Assembly: GCF_001677275.1 (NCBI RefSeq)
Contig: NZ_CP016177.1
Span: 1,488,001 to 1,552,000 of the forward strand
Source of the DNA: Vibrio breoganii
GTDB taxonomy: Bacteria; Pseudomonadota; Gammaproteobacteria; Enterobacterales; Vibrionaceae
Direction of reading: 5' to 3'
Length of the DNA stretch: 64,000 nucleotides
Shown here: in pieces, positions 28,229-37,500 of the stretch
How the letters are laid out: each line of letters begins with the position of its first letter
Position numbering within the stretch: position 1 is the first letter of the stretch
Notes under the pieces: model-generated
What the model was told of the DNA's origin: nothing
What the model saw: only the letters and a program-made list of their open reading frames with translations
Databases searched by the model: none
Program-made: the position numbers and the translations under genes

Positions 28229-28306
28229 ATGGATCACAAAGCCGTCAATATTTTTCTGCAAAAGTTAAAAAATGTGGCTTTAACCATTGATGTTATGGAT
28301 ATCTAA
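28229..28306 (+). CDS. short leader ORF directly upstream of nrdA (25 codons)
   Basis: ATG at 28229 to TAA at 28304-28306, encoding 25 residues beginning MDHKAVNIFLQ and ending IDVMDI. A strong ribosome site, AAAGAGG, sits five bases before the ATG. The stop is 4 bp before the nrdA ATG, which itself has no good ribosome site. The layout suggests translational coupling of nrdA to this leader. I do not recognise the peptide and have no evidence that it is stable or has a function of its own. Confidence 0.45.
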   Translation: MDHKAVNIFLQKLKNVALTIDVMDI

Positions 28307-28310
28307 CAGA

Positions 28311-30593
28311 ATGAATCAAAAACTTACCGTCACAAAGCGTCACGGACGCAAAGAAGCGATAGATCTAGAAAAGATCCACCGCGTGATCACTTGGGCTGCA
28401 GAAGGCCTAGATAATGTCTCTGTTTCTCAGGTCGAGCTGAAATCACAGATTCAGTTCTATGACGGGATCACCACCTCAGATATCCATGAAACCATCATCA
28501 AAGCTGCTGCCGATCTGATCTCTGAAGAGACCCCTGATTATCAGTTCCTTGCGGCACGCCTATCTGTGTTCCATCTACGTAAAAAAGCGTACGGCCAATA
28601 CGAGCCACCGACGTTATTTGACCAAGTTTCTAAAATGGTTGATGCGGGTAAATACGACAAGCACTTGCTTGAAGATTACTCTCGAGAAGAATTTGAACTC
28701 ATGGATTCTTTCATCGACCACAGACGTGATCTCAACTTCTCTTACGCCGCTGTAAAACAGCTTGAGGGCAAGTACTTCGTACAAAACCGCGTAACCAAAG
28801 AGATCTATGAGAGTGCGCAGTTCCTATATATGCTGGTTTCTGCATGCCTGTTCTCTAAATACCCAAGAGAAACTCGTCTAGATTACATCCGTCGCTTCTA
28901 TGACGCCGTATCTATGTTCAAGATCTCGCTACCTACGCCAATCATGTCCGGTGTACGTACCCCTACTCGCCAGTTCAGCTCATGTGTGTTAATTGAGTGT
29001 GGCGATAGCCTTGACTCTATCAACGCAACAGCAAGCTCAATCGTGCGCTACGTTTCTCAACGTGCTGGTATCGGCATCAATGCGGGTCGCATTCGCGCAC
29101 TAGGCTCAGAAATCCGTAATGGTGAAGCGTTCCACACAGGTTGTATCCCATTTTACAAATACTTCCAAACAGCGGTTAAATGTTGTTCTCAGGGCGGTGT
29201 ACGTGGTGGTGCAGCAACGGTTTTCTACCCATTGTGGCACGGTGAAGTTCAAAACCTAATGGTTCTTAAGAACAACCGCGGCGTTGAAGAAAACCGTGTT
29301 CGTCACATGGACTACGGCGTTCAGCTAAACAAACTGATGTACCAACGCTTAATTGAAGGCGGCAACATCACCCTATTCTCACCTTCGGATGTTCCAGGTC
29401 TTTACGATGCCTTCTTCGAAGACCAAGATGAGTTTGAGCGTTTGTACACTCAGTACGAGGGTGACCCTAGCATCAAACAAGAGCAAGTTAAGGCGATTGA
29501 GTTGTTCAGCATCTTGATGCAAGAGCGCGCGTCTACTGGCCGTATCTACATTCAAAACGTTGACCACTGTAATACGCACAGCCCGTTTGACTCTAAGGTT
29601 GCGCCAGTACGTCAGTCGAACCTATGTCTTGAGATTGCACTACCGACTAAGCCTCTTTCTAACGTCGATGACGAGACTGGCGAGATAGCGTTGTGTACGC
29701 TGTCTGCGTTTAACCTAGGTGCTATCAATGAACTAGACGACCTTGCTGAGCTTTCTGAGCTTGTGGTTCGTGCACTTGATGCGCTGCTTGATTACCAAGA
29801 CTACCCGCTACCTGCAGCTCGTGTTTCAACAATGAATCGCCGTACTTTAGGTGTGGGCGTCATTAACTACGCTTACTACCTTGCGAAAAACGGCGCTAAG
29901 TACTCTGATGGTTCAGGTAATGCGCTAACACACCGTACGTTTGAAGCCATTCAGTACCACCTACTTAAAGCTTCGGTAGGACTGGCTAAAGAGCAAGGCG
30001 CATGTCCTTCATTCCATGAAACGACGTACGCTCAAGGTATCCTACCAATCGATACCTATAAGCGCACTCTAGACAAGACTTGTGAAGAGCCACTTCACTA
30101 CGACTGGGAAACATTGCGTAAAGAGATTAAACAATACGGTCTGCGCAACTCAACATTGACGGCCCTTATGCCATCTGAGACCTCTTCTCAGATCTCTAAC
30201 GCAACCAATGGTATTGAGCCACCACGCGGTTACGTTTCAGTTAAGGCATCTAAAGATGGCATCCTGAAGCAAGTAGTACCTGAATTTGCACAATACAAAG
30301 ATAACTATGAGCTACTTTGGGATATCCCAAACAACGATGGTTACCTAAACCTTGTAGGCATCATGCAGAAGTTTGTAGACCAATCTATCTCTGCAAACAC
30401 TAACTATGACCCTAACAAGTATGAGAGTGGCAAGGTACCAATGAAGCTATTGCTTCGTGACCTACTTAACGCGTATAAGATGGGCGTTAAAACCCTGTAC
30501 TATCACAACACACGTGATGGTGCGAAAGACGACCAGAAAGATGTGGTTGTTGAGCAAGAAGACGACTGCGCAGGCGGCGGTTGTAAGATTTAA
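28311..30593 (+). CDS. nrdA: class Ia ribonucleotide reductase, alpha subunit
   Basis: Large catalytic subunit that reduces ribonucleoside diphosphates to deoxyribonucleotides. It has 760 residues. An N-terminal ATP-cone (about 1-90) carries the activity site. The catalytic core shows FSSCVLIECGDSLDSI, AGIGINAGRIRALGS and NLCLEIALPT, and the C-terminus ends DDCAGGGCKI with the redox-shuttle cysteine pair. The start MNQKLTVTKRHGRKE aligns with E. coli NrdA; the frame is open upstream to 28287 but those codons have no homology. nrdB and the ferredoxin yfaE follow in one operon. Confidence 0.98.
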   Translation: MNQKLTVTKRHGRKEAIDLEKIHRVITWAAEGLDNVSVSQVELKSQIQFYDGITTSDIHETIIKAAADLISEETPDYQFLAARLSVFHLRKKAYGQYEPPTLFDQVSKMVDAGKYDKHLLEDYSREEFELMDSFIDHRRDLNFSYAAVKQLEGKYFVQNRVTKEIYESAQFLYMLVSACLFSKYPRETRLDYIRRFYDAVSMFKISLPTPIMSGVRTPTRQFSSCVLIECGDSLDSINATASSIVRYVSQRAGIGINAGRIRALGSEIRNGEAFHTGCIPFYKYFQTAVKCCSQGGVRGGAATVFYPLWHGEVQNLMVLKNNRGVEENRVRHMDYGVQLNKLMYQRLIEGGNITLFSPSDVPGLYDAFFEDQDEFERLYTQYEGDPSIKQEQVKAIELFSILMQERASTGRIYIQNVDHCNTHSPFDSKVAPVRQSNLCLEIALPTKPLSNVDDETGEIALCTLSAFNLGAINELDDLAELSELVVRALDALLDYQDYPLPAARVSTMNRRTLGVGVINYAYYLAKNGAKYSDGSGNALTHRTFEAIQYHLLKASVGLAKEQGACPSFHETTYAQGILPIDTYKRTLDKTCEEPLHYDWETLRKEIKQYGLRNSTLTALMPSETSSQISNATNGIEPPRGYVSVKASKDGILKQVVPEFAQYKDNYELLWDIPNNDGYLNLVGIMQKFVDQSISANTNYDPNKYESGKVPMKLLLRDLLNAYKMGVKTLYYHNTRDGAKDDQKDVVVEQEDDCAGGGCKI

Positions 30594-30606
30594 TTTTTTA
30601 AGCTGA

Positions 30607-30626
30607 AGGGGTGTGCATTCGCCCCT
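30607..30626 (+). promoter_or_regulatory. nrdA-nrdB intercistronic hairpin
   Basis: AGGGGTG pairs with CGCCCCT (one G-T wobble) around six bases, 14 bp after the nrdA stop. No T run follows, so it is not a terminator. It may affect the relative amounts of nrdA and nrdB message. Confidence 0.4.
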
Positions 30627-30663
30627 ACTTTGCTGTTTAACTTATGGAATAATTGAGGTTGAG

Positions 30664-31797
30664 ATGACCTATAGTACTTTTACTCAAAACAAAAATGACC
30701 AGCTTAAAGAACCTATGTTTTTGGGACAGCCGGTTAACGTTGCTCGCTATGATCAACAAAAATTCGAGATCTTCGAGAAGCTAATCGAAAAGCAACTGTC
30801 GTTTTTCTGGCGCCCAGAAGAAGTGGACGTATCAAGCGACCGTATCGACTACAACAAGCTTCCTGACCACGAAAAACATATCTTCATCAGTAACCTGAAG
30901 TACCAAACACTGCTTGATTCGATTCAAGGTCGTAGCCCGAACGTAGCGCTACTGCCACTAGTCTCTCTCCCAGAAGTAGAGACTTGGATTGAAACGTGGT
31001 CATTCTCAGAAACGATTCACTCACGTTCATACACGCACATCATCCGAAATATCGTGAATGATCCTGCCACTGTATTTGACGACATCGTTGAAAATGAGCA
31101 CATCCTAAAGCGCGCAAAAGACATTGCACACTACTACGACGACCTTATTCAAGCGACTAATGACTACCATCGCTACGGCGAAGGCAAGCATGAAATCAAA
31201 GGCGAAATCGTAGATGTAAACCTTCATACATTGAAGAAAAAGCTTTACGTATGTCTAATGTCAGTTAACGCCCTAGAAGCCATTCGTTTCTACGTGAGCT
31301 TTGCCTGTTCATTCGCCTTCGCTGAGCGCGAGCTTATGGAAGGTAACGCGAAGATCATCAAGTTGATTGCACGTGATGAAGCCCTTCACCTTTCTGGTAC
31401 GCAGCATATGATCAACTTGCTACGTAACGGCCAAGATGACTTTAGCTTCATGCAGATTGCTGAAGAGTGCAAACAGGAGTGTTTTGACCTGTTTAAAGAA
31501 GCGGCAGAGCAAGAAAAAGAGTGGGCAGAATACCTATTCAAAGACGGCTCTATGATCGGTCTTAACAAGGATATCCTGTGCCAATACGTAGAATACATCA
31601 CTAACATTCGCATGAACGCGGTTGGTTTGGAGACAGCTTACCCTGAAGCTACAAACAACCCTATCCCATGGATCAATGCTTGGTTATCGTCAGACAACGT
31701 TCAAGTTGCACCACAAGAAGCTGAAATCAGCTCTTATCTTGTGGGTCAGATCGACAACGAAGTGTCTGCGGACGACTTTGAAGATTTCGAACTTTAA
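30664..31797 (+). CDS. nrdB: class Ia ribonucleotide reductase, beta subunit
   Basis: Small subunit that houses the di-iron centre and tyrosyl radical. It has 377 residues, starting [19 protein letters not shown]. Iron-ligand motifs are visible in [12 protein letters not shown] and in [15 protein letters not shown], and the radical tyrosine lies in [12 protein letters not shown] (about position 121-123). The C-terminal acidic tail ([12 protein letters not shown]) is the segment that docks onto NrdA. I chose the ATG at 30664, with GAGGTTGAG upstream; the open frame before it lacks homology. Confidence 0.98.
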   Translation: MTYSTFTQNKNDQLKEPMFLGQPVNVARYDQQKFEIFEKLIEKQLSFFWRPEEVDVSSDRIDYNKLPDHEKHIFISNLKYQTLLDSIQGRSPNVALLPLVSLPEVETWIETWSFSETIHSRSYTHIIRNIVNDPATVFDDIVENEHILKRAKDIAHYYDDLIQATNDYHRYGEGKHEIKGEIVDVNLHTLKKKLYVCLMSVNALEAIRFYVSFACSFAFAERELMEGNAKIIKLIARDEALHLSGTQHMINLLRNGQDDFSFMQIAEECKQECFDLFKEAAEQEKEWAEYLFKDGSMIGLNKDILCQYVEYITNIRMNAVGLETAYPEATNNPIPWINAWLSSDNVQVAPQEAEISSYLVGQIDNEVSADDFEDFEL

Positions 31798-31819
31798 CCA
31801 AGAGAGTCAGGCTTAAGCG

Positions 31820-32101
31820 ATGCACAAGGTTACAATTAACAAGGTTACCCAATTAGTTAATTCTAAAAATACGACACTGCTAGAATCAATGGAGATGTCG
31901 GGGTTAAAGCCTGAATTTAACTGTAGAGATGGTCATTGTGGAGCCTGTCGCTGCAAGATAAGCTCTGGAGAAGTTGAATACATCGGCTTTGCCATGGCTT
32001 ACTTAAAAGAAGATGAAATCCTGCCCTGCATTTGCCGCGCAAAATCAGATCTTAAGCTTGAAGATGTTAATGTTCATAACGACATACGTTCAGCGTCTTA
32101 G
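31820..32101 (+). CDS. yfaE: 2Fe-2S ferredoxin, NrdB-maintenance (YfaE)
   Basis: Plant-type 2Fe-2S ferredoxin of 93 residues. Cluster ligands are in NCRDGHCGACRC (Cys-x4-Cys-x2-Cys) and the later LPCIC. In E. coli YfaE supplies electrons to regenerate the di-iron tyrosyl cofactor of NrdB. It is the third gene of the nrdA-nrdB-yfaE operon, 22 bp after nrdB. A tandem repeat and a strong terminator follow its stop. Confidence 0.94.
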   Translation: MHKVTINKVTQLVNSKNTTLLESMEMSGLKPEFNCRDGHCGACRCKISSGEVEYIGFAMAYLKEDEILPCICRAKSDLKLEDVNVHNDIRSAS

Positions 32102-32108
32102 ATAGCAG

Positions 32109-32149
32109 AACAGTTCTCTGAACAGTTCCTGGACAGTCCCTGGACAGTA
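32109..32149 (+). repeat. degenerate 11-12-bp tandem repeat after yfaE
   Basis: Units read AACAGTTCTCTG, AACAGTTCCTGG, ACAGTCCCTGG and a partial ACAGTAA. It sits between the yfaE stop and its terminator, in a convergent intergenic region. It does not have the 7-bp period of the other tracts. Confidence 0.65.
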
Positions 32150-32150
32150 A

Positions 32151-32185
32151 AAGGCCCCAAACATTCGCATGTTTGGGGCCTTTTT
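32151..32185 (+). terminator. rho-independent terminator of the nrd operon
   Basis: An 11-bp stem (AGGCCCCAAAC with GTTTGGGGCCT) and a short loop are followed by five T residues. A residues on the other side may allow it to end the convergent gene too. Confidence 0.93.
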
Positions 32186-32214
32186 ATATTTGAGCTTTTA
32201 ACACTTCAAGATAA

Positions 32215-32550
32215 TCAACCGGCCACAACTGGTACCCAAGTATACGGAGCCTCTGAGTTGCTAAAGCGATTGCGACTTTGACGTACCATCCAGTGATTGT
32301 TTCCTAGTACAGTCTCAGCATCGTTTTCACTGACATCTTTGCTGCCCATTAAATGTCCATCATCGTCAAACAATTTGAGTCTATAGTTCGCGGTTTGTTG
32401 AACTCGATTATTGAGATTTGCACGGTTGAGAATAGAGACGCTTCGCCACATAGCCAGCAAATTGATTTGATCTGAGTGATCAACCTCTCCGAGCAACACC
32501 TGATCCGTGCCTACTTTGTACCAGATCTCAATCCTTGATTGGTTTTGCAT
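32215..32550 (-). CDS. hypothetical protein, 111 residues
   Basis: Small soluble protein with no signal peptide or membrane segment. It begins MQNQSRIEIWYKVGTDQ and contains several aromatic residues and an LFDDDGHLMG turn. GGAGG lies shortly before the ATG (reading the minus strand), which supports translation. It lies between the nrd operon, with which it converges, and the CinA-like gene on the same strand 218 bp upstream. I do not recognise the family. Confidence 0.6.
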   Translation of the reverse strand: MQNQSRIEIWYKVGTDQVLLGEVDHSDQINLLAMWRSVSILNRANLNNRVQQTANYRLKLFDDDGHLMGSKDVSENDAETVLGNNHWMVRQSRNRFSNSEAPYTWVPVVAG

Positions 32551-32768
32551 AACATCCTCCCTAGCCGTTAGTGAGCCAACCCTTTTTCAAGAGCGAGCCA
32601 CCATTATAAACCTCGTTGCACCGTAGAGAAGTAGTGAATTATTCTGAATTAGAAACACCTAGATATTATCATAATTTACAACCACTTAGCCTTTAGAACA
32701 AAAGGTTATATTGTAATCAAAGGGCTAAAAGTGCTGGTCATGCCTGTTCATGAAAAATGTCGAAAAGA

Positions 32769-34028
32769 TCACAAAATCGTTATGCTGGACGCGACTCTGG
32801 TCACACTTCCGTAGTCTACAAACATCTCTTCATCCTTTAAGTGACGGCGTAGCATATCGATAGCGATAGCAGAAATCACTATATTCCGCGCCTTGAAACT
32901 GTAATCTCTTTTAAATACAACGGATTGGGATAGGATCTTATCCTGCGTCTCCAATATAAATTGCACGCCACCTGACTCTGTATTCGTTATCATTAGCGCG
33001 TTACTGCCTGATCTTTCGAGTAAAAATCGCTCATACAAGCCATCAATTTTGTTTAAATAATCACCAGGCTCAGAATCACTCAATAACGTGGAAATGTTCA
33101 CCGAGTTGATATCGACATGGTACTTAAGGGAAGCGTCTGACACCCAATGATGAAAATATCCTTGGGTTGCATAATCAAACACATTAAGTCCAATGCCCTG
33201 CTCTTTCATCAATGACATCGTAAAGTCACGAACTTCTTGGTTTACCGAGAGCGTATTTAATGACAGTTCTTGCTCGACACTCGCAATAAACTCACTGATC
33301 TGTTTATTGGTGTCACTGTAGAAAATCTTCACTTCAATAAAAGGTAATGCCGAGCGATACCCTAGCGACACGCCAACGGGCAAGTCTAGGGCTTCAATCT
33401 GATTGGCAATGCCAGATTCTGATAAGCCGAATGTATAGATGCGATGAACCTGTTTCTGGCTTACTGAAGAGAAGTTTTGCTGAATGTTAGGGAGGATCTC
33501 CCCTGCCACCATGGTCTTAAATTCGTGAGGAACCCCTGGCGTGAAATAGCAGAGAGCACCATGAATACGCACCATAAAGCCACAAGCTGTGCCTCTAGGG
33601 TTATCTAGAATCGCACTGCCCTTAGGCAGCATAGCTTGCTTGATATTCGACGAAGGCATAGGTCTTTGCCACTGCTGATACATAAGTTCTAAACGCTCAA
33701 CCCACTCGCTATAAAGCTCTAACTCTACGCCGGCACATAAGGCAGCAGCTTCAGCGGTCAAATCATCACTGGTTGGCCCAAGACCTCCGTTCACGATAAC
33801 GATGTCATGATTATCAGCTAGAGTGGATATTCCCTCAGAGATGGCTTGTAGCGAGTCTCCGACCGTGGTGCGAGTCGTCATTTGAAAACCACGTTCAAAT
33901 AAAAATGCAGACAACCAACTGGCATTGGTATCGACTATGTCACCAAACAGCACTTCTTCACCGGTACTAAGCATTGCGATTCGAGGCGTTTGCACTGCGC
34001 GTGCCTCATCTTTTTTTTCTTGAGTCAT
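32769..34028 (-). CDS. CinA-like protein with molybdopterin-binding fold domain (YfaY-like)
   Basis: A 419-residue protein. The N-terminal MoCF/CinA domain (about 15-185) is clear: IAMLSTGEEVLFGDIVDTNA, IVNGGLGPTSDDLTAEA and PGVPHEF. The C-terminal half does not show the PncC nicotinamide-mononucleotide amidohydrolase signature and looks like the divergent E. coli YfaY type. It may therefore lack the deamidase activity of true CinA. In E. coli the related yfaY also lies not far from nrdAB. The function is not known. Confidence 0.8.
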   Translation of the reverse strand: MTQEKKDEARAVQTPRIAMLSTGEEVLFGDIVDTNASWLSAFLFERGFQMTTRTTVGDSLQAISEGISTLADNHDIVIVNGGLGPTSDDLTAEAAALCAGVELELYSEWVERLELMYQQWQRPMPSSNIKQAMLPKGSAILDNPRGTACGFMVRIHGALCYFTPGVPHEFKTMVAGEILPNIQQNFSSVSQKQVHRIYTFGLSESGIANQIEALDLPVGVSLGYRSALPFIEVKIFYSDTNKQISEFIASVEQELSLNTLSVNQEVRDFTMSLMKEQGIGLNVFDYATQGYFHHWVSDASLKYHVDINSVNISTLLSDSEPGDYLNKIDGLYERFLLERSGSNALMITNTESGGVQFILETQDKILSQSVVFKRDYSFKARNIVISAIAIDMLRRHLKDEEMFVDYGSVTRVASSITIL

Positions 34029-34221
34029 AATCTATGTCTTTAATTGCAGATAGGAATTTAAAATAAAATAGTGTTAGGTTAACAAAAAGTTAACTACACT
34101 TCGTAGTGTTTACGCCGTGCCGTAAAACAAAAATGTAATAATCGTAAGTCACTGTTTTATTTAGCCATAAAATAATAGATAATTGTGAAATGGATCTAAA
34201 AATTTTGCATGGGAGCATCTA

Positions 34222-35112
34222 GTGCAGTTTAAAAAAATTGCCATGTCGTTGTTAGGCCTTTTTAGCACTACCGCTGTTGCTGAGTATGACACAAGTAAAC
34301 ATATTGAGTTTTCATATGTCCCAAACTGTGAGAACTCATATCAATATTGTGCCAATAAATCGGTGAATTACTCAGCCTTATCATTAGATGATCATGAGCC
34401 TGATCTAGAGTTAGACGCTGCCAAAACTCCTATGTACCTCACTATCTCTGATGGTCGAGACTGGGATTACCTTGCAGAACAAACCTACACCATTTTAGGT
34501 TTGAGTGTCGCGACGGTAGGCCTTATGACTCTTCTTCCTGAAAGCATCACCAAATGGGAAGACGATGATAGAGACCTGAGTAAATTGGGCGATAAGTGGG
34601 TAGAGAATGTAAAAGCAGGCCCAGTATGGGACCGAGACGAACACGTTCTAAACTATATTATGCACCCTTACTTCGGTGGTGTTTATTACACCGCGGCAAG
34701 GCACGCAGGATTTAATGAGTTCGAATCATTTGCCTACTCCTTCACTATGTCTACTTTCTTTTGGGAGTACGGTGTAGAGGCATTTGCAGAAGTACCATCA
34801 TGGCAGGACCTTTTTGTAACACCCGTTTTTGGTGCTGTGGTTGGTGAACTCATGTTGCAAGGCGAGCAGGAAATCTTGGCCAGTGGCGGTCGTGTTTGGG
34901 GCTCAGAAACCATGGGGGGTATCTCTCTGTTTTTCTTAAACCCTGTGGGCAAGATTCACTACTGGATAACGGATGCCTGGGGTGGAGACACAGAAGCAAG
35001 TTTTGTGACCAACCCATGGTTTGGTTATCAAGATGCGGCTGTATTTGCGTTAGATGCTGGTGCACCTTATGACAGGCAGTTCATTGGTATGCAGGTCAGT
35101 TTAAAATTCTAA
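34222..35112 (+). CDS. DUF3943 envelope protein
   Basis: A 296-residue protein with a signal peptide (cleavage near AVAEYD, residue about 20). The DUF3943 core is recognisable: VLNYIMHPYFGGVYYTAAR, a SFFWEY-like stretch (STFFWEYGVEA), PSWQDLFVTPVFGAVVGE and a C-terminal SLKF. Hydrophobic segments around 90-105 and 195-215, with the terminal Phe, suggest membrane or outer-membrane association. The start is GTG at 34222, with GGGAGC seven bases upstream. The function of the family is unknown. Confidence 0.8.
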   Translation: MQFKKIAMSLLGLFSTTAVAEYDTSKHIEFSYVPNCENSYQYCANKSVNYSALSLDDHEPDLELDAAKTPMYLTISDGRDWDYLAEQTYTILGLSVATVGLMTLLPESITKWEDDDRDLSKLGDKWVENVKAGPVWDRDEHVLNYIMHPYFGGVYYTAARHAGFNEFESFAYSFTMSTFFWEYGVEAFAEVPSWQDLFVTPVFGAVVGELMLQGEQEILASGGRVWGSETMGGISLFFLNPVGKIHYWITDAWGGDTEASFVTNPWFGYQDAAVFALDAGAPYDRQFIGMQVSLKF

Positions 35113-35126
35113 CCTAAAGTTCAAAC

Positions 35127-35157
35127 GAAAAAATCGCGCCTAGGCGCGATTTTTTTT
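35127..35157. terminator. bidirectional rho-independent terminator
   Basis: A symmetrical AAATCGCGCC/GGCGCGATTT stem with T runs on both strands lies between the convergent DUF3943 and fadE genes. Confidence 0.9.
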
Positions 35158-35183
35158 ACTGCTTTTTCTACTACGACTTAGAG

Positions 35184-37472
35184 TTACGCAGCATCATCGT
35201 TTACTGGGCGAATGCCCTGTGGTCTTTCGGTACGCACTTCCTCAAAGTCATGGCTAAAGTGATCCACTTGGATAGCACGGTAGCGTAACTTATCCGCTTC
35301 AAGCACCTTATTGACCTCTTCTTGAGACAAGATCCCCAGCTCTTTCGCTAAGCTAAGTTTCTGCTGCAGAGGTTGTTTCTTGTCAATGCGTCCATCACGA
35401 ATCGCCTTGGTCACCTTTTTCTCAATAGGAGCAACAGACAACATGGCATCAAACGCTCTTTCCATGATACCAACGGCGTCGTCTTCCTTATCACTCACAT
35501 AACAAAGCTTGGTTAAACGCTCTCTATGCTCACCCTGCTCCATCAACAGCTGCGCCACTTTTAGTGTCACCGCATCACTTGGTGGTTGGAAATGATTGCC
35601 GATCGGGAACACCAACGCCTTCATCGCGTATTTTGCCCAACCTACAGGGAAGTTGTCATACGCCTGTTGCAGAGCTTTCGCACCATTGTGCAAGCAGTGC
35701 TCTACGGCATACTGAACAAATGCGAGATCTTTTTCTTGCTCGCCTTCGTCGTGATATTTCTTCAGCGCCGCTGAAGCAAGATATAGATAGCTCAACAGAT
35801 CACCCAAGCGCGCTGAGATCAGCTCTTTGCGTTTAAGGTCTCCACCCAACGTCAGCATGGCAAAGTCAGAGCTCACCGCAAGCGCACGGCTCAATCTCGT
35901 CATGTGCTTATAGTAGCCTTTTGTTTTGCCGCTCACTGGTGAAGATATAAGGTGAGAGCCAGTTAGGGCAGCCCCCAGAGCGCCTAAGCTGTTCTTAGTC
36001 GCATGGGTAATGTGCTTAAACAGTAAGGTATCAAATTTACCCGCAGCCTTATCTGTATCCGCCTCTGAGGCCAATTCCATCTCGCTTAATACATAAGGGT
36101 GGCAACGCGTTGCCCCTTGTCCAAAGATCATCAAGTTACGAGTTAGGATATTGGCGCCCTCTACCGTTATCGCCACCGGAATACCGTAGTAATGGTGAGA
36201 TAAGTAGTTCATTGGGCCTTGTTGAATAGCGCGTCCCGAATGGATATCCATAGAGTCATCAAGAATAGTACGCGCCATCTCGGTCATGTGATACTTAGCA
36301 ATTGCTGTCACAATGCCTGGTTTCTCTCCGCTATCAAGTGCTGTAGTAGTTAAGGTGCGACTTGCTTCTAATAGATACGTTAGCCCGCCTATTCGACCTA
36401 GGCTCTCTGCCACGCCTTCAAAGCGACCAATAGACAAACCAAATTGTTTGCGAACCAACGAATAGGCACCCGTGGTTTTCGCTGTTAGATGCCCCACTGC
36501 TGCGCCAAGTGCGGGCAATGAAATGCCTCGACCTGCTGATAGACATTCAACCAGCATACGCCAGCCTTTACCGGCGTAGTCGGCGCCGCCAATGAGCCAG
36601 TCAATTGGAATGAATACCTTCTCACCACGAGTCGGCCCGTTCATGAACGCAAGCCCTAGAGGGTCGTGCCTTTCACCGTTTTCCACCCCAGGATGTGAGG
36701 TTGGAATGAGCGCACAGGTAATGCCAAGGTCTGTGCCCTTGCCTAATAGATTTTCAGGGTCTTGAAGTTTAAACGCTAAGCCTAGTACCGTAGCGACGGG
36801 AGCGAGAGTGATGTATCGCTTATTCCAACTTAGCTCGATGCCTAATACGGTCTCACCATTATGCTCTCCATAACACACATGACCACTATCAGGGATCGCA
36901 CCCGCATCGGAGCCTGCTTCTGGGCCTGTTAATGCAAAACATGGGATGTCTTGACCATCGGCTAATCGAGGAAGCCAATAGTTTTTCTGTTCATCAGTAC
37001 CATAGTGTGACAACAGCTCACCAGGGCCTAGGGAGTTAGGCACCATTACCGTCACCGCAGCACTTAAGCTTCGCGAAGCAATCTTGGTCACTATGGTAGA
37101 GTTTGCAAGGGAAGAGAATGCTCGCCCGCCATATTCCTTAGAGATGATTAAAGAGAAGAATCGCTCTTTTTTTAGGTAGTTCCACACTTCCTCAGGAAGG
37201 TCTCTGTCCTTTTTGACCACTTGATAGTCATCAATCATATCCAAGAGTATCTCGACTTGGTTATCGACAAAGCTTTGCTCTTCAGCGGTTAAGGTAGGTT
37301 CAGGGTAAGCGTGCAGTTTCTCCCAATCTGGCGAGCCGGAAAAAAGGTCTCCTTCCCACCAAACACTACCCGCTTCCATTGCCTCTCTCTCAGTGTCTGA
37401 CAGTGGCGGCAATACTTTCTTGAACATCTTAAATGCTGGGTCACTAACCCATTTCCTTCTATATGAAGTCAT
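35184..37472 (-). CDS. fadE: acyl-CoA dehydrogenase FadE
   Basis: FAD-dependent enzyme for the first oxidation step of fatty-acid beta-oxidation. It has 762 residues, shorter at the N-terminus than E. coli FadE (814) because the membrane-anchor part is missing. The catalytic domain spans about 75-480, with FALTGPEAGSDAGAIPD near 190 and YHMTEMARTILDDSMDIHSG near 395; a large bacterial-type C-terminal domain follows. GGGAAGG lies before the ATG. It follows the psrA-like regulator by 28 bp on the same strand, so the two probably share the promoter that carries the PsrA-type operator. Confidence 0.93.
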   Translation of the reverse strand: MTSYRRKWVSDPAFKMFKKVLPPLSDTEREAMEAGSVWWEGDLFSGSPDWEKLHAYPEPTLTAEEQSFVDNQVEILLDMIDDYQVVKKDRDLPEEVWNYLKKERFFSLIISKEYGGRAFSSLANSTIVTKIASRSLSAAVTVMVPNSLGPGELLSHYGTDEQKNYWLPRLADGQDIPCFALTGPEAGSDAGAIPDSGHVCYGEHNGETVLGIELSWNKRYITLAPVATVLGLAFKLQDPENLLGKGTDLGITCALIPTSHPGVENGERHDPLGLAFMNGPTRGEKVFIPIDWLIGGADYAGKGWRMLVECLSAGRGISLPALGAAVGHLTAKTTGAYSLVRKQFGLSIGRFEGVAESLGRIGGLTYLLEASRTLTTTALDSGEKPGIVTAIAKYHMTEMARTILDDSMDIHSGRAIQQGPMNYLSHHYYGIPVAITVEGANILTRNLMIFGQGATRCHPYVLSEMELASEADTDKAAGKFDTLLFKHITHATKNSLGALGAALTGSHLISSPVSGKTKGYYKHMTRLSRALAVSSDFAMLTLGGDLKRKELISARLGDLLSYLYLASAALKKYHDEGEQEKDLAFVQYAVEHCLHNGAKALQQAYDNFPVGWAKYAMKALVFPIGNHFQPPSDAVTLKVAQLLMEQGEHRERLTKLCYVSDKEDDAVGIMERAFDAMLSVAPIEKKVTKAIRDGRIDKKQPLQQKLSLAKELGILSQEEVNKVLEADKLRYRAIQVDHFSHDFEEVRTERPQGIRPVNDDAA

Positions 37473-37500
37473 AACCTTCCCCTTCCCTTAATGGTTAATC

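Noticed and set aside
28287..28310. A longer nrdA start at an upstream TTG
   Set aside because: The extra eight codons have no homology to NrdA and overlap the leader ORF in another frame; the ATG at 28311 aligns with known NrdA N-termini.
32754..32770. CRP-like site (TGTCG-N6-TCACA)
   Set aside because: The left half matches only 3 of 5 and it lies at the 3' end of the CinA-like gene, away from any start.
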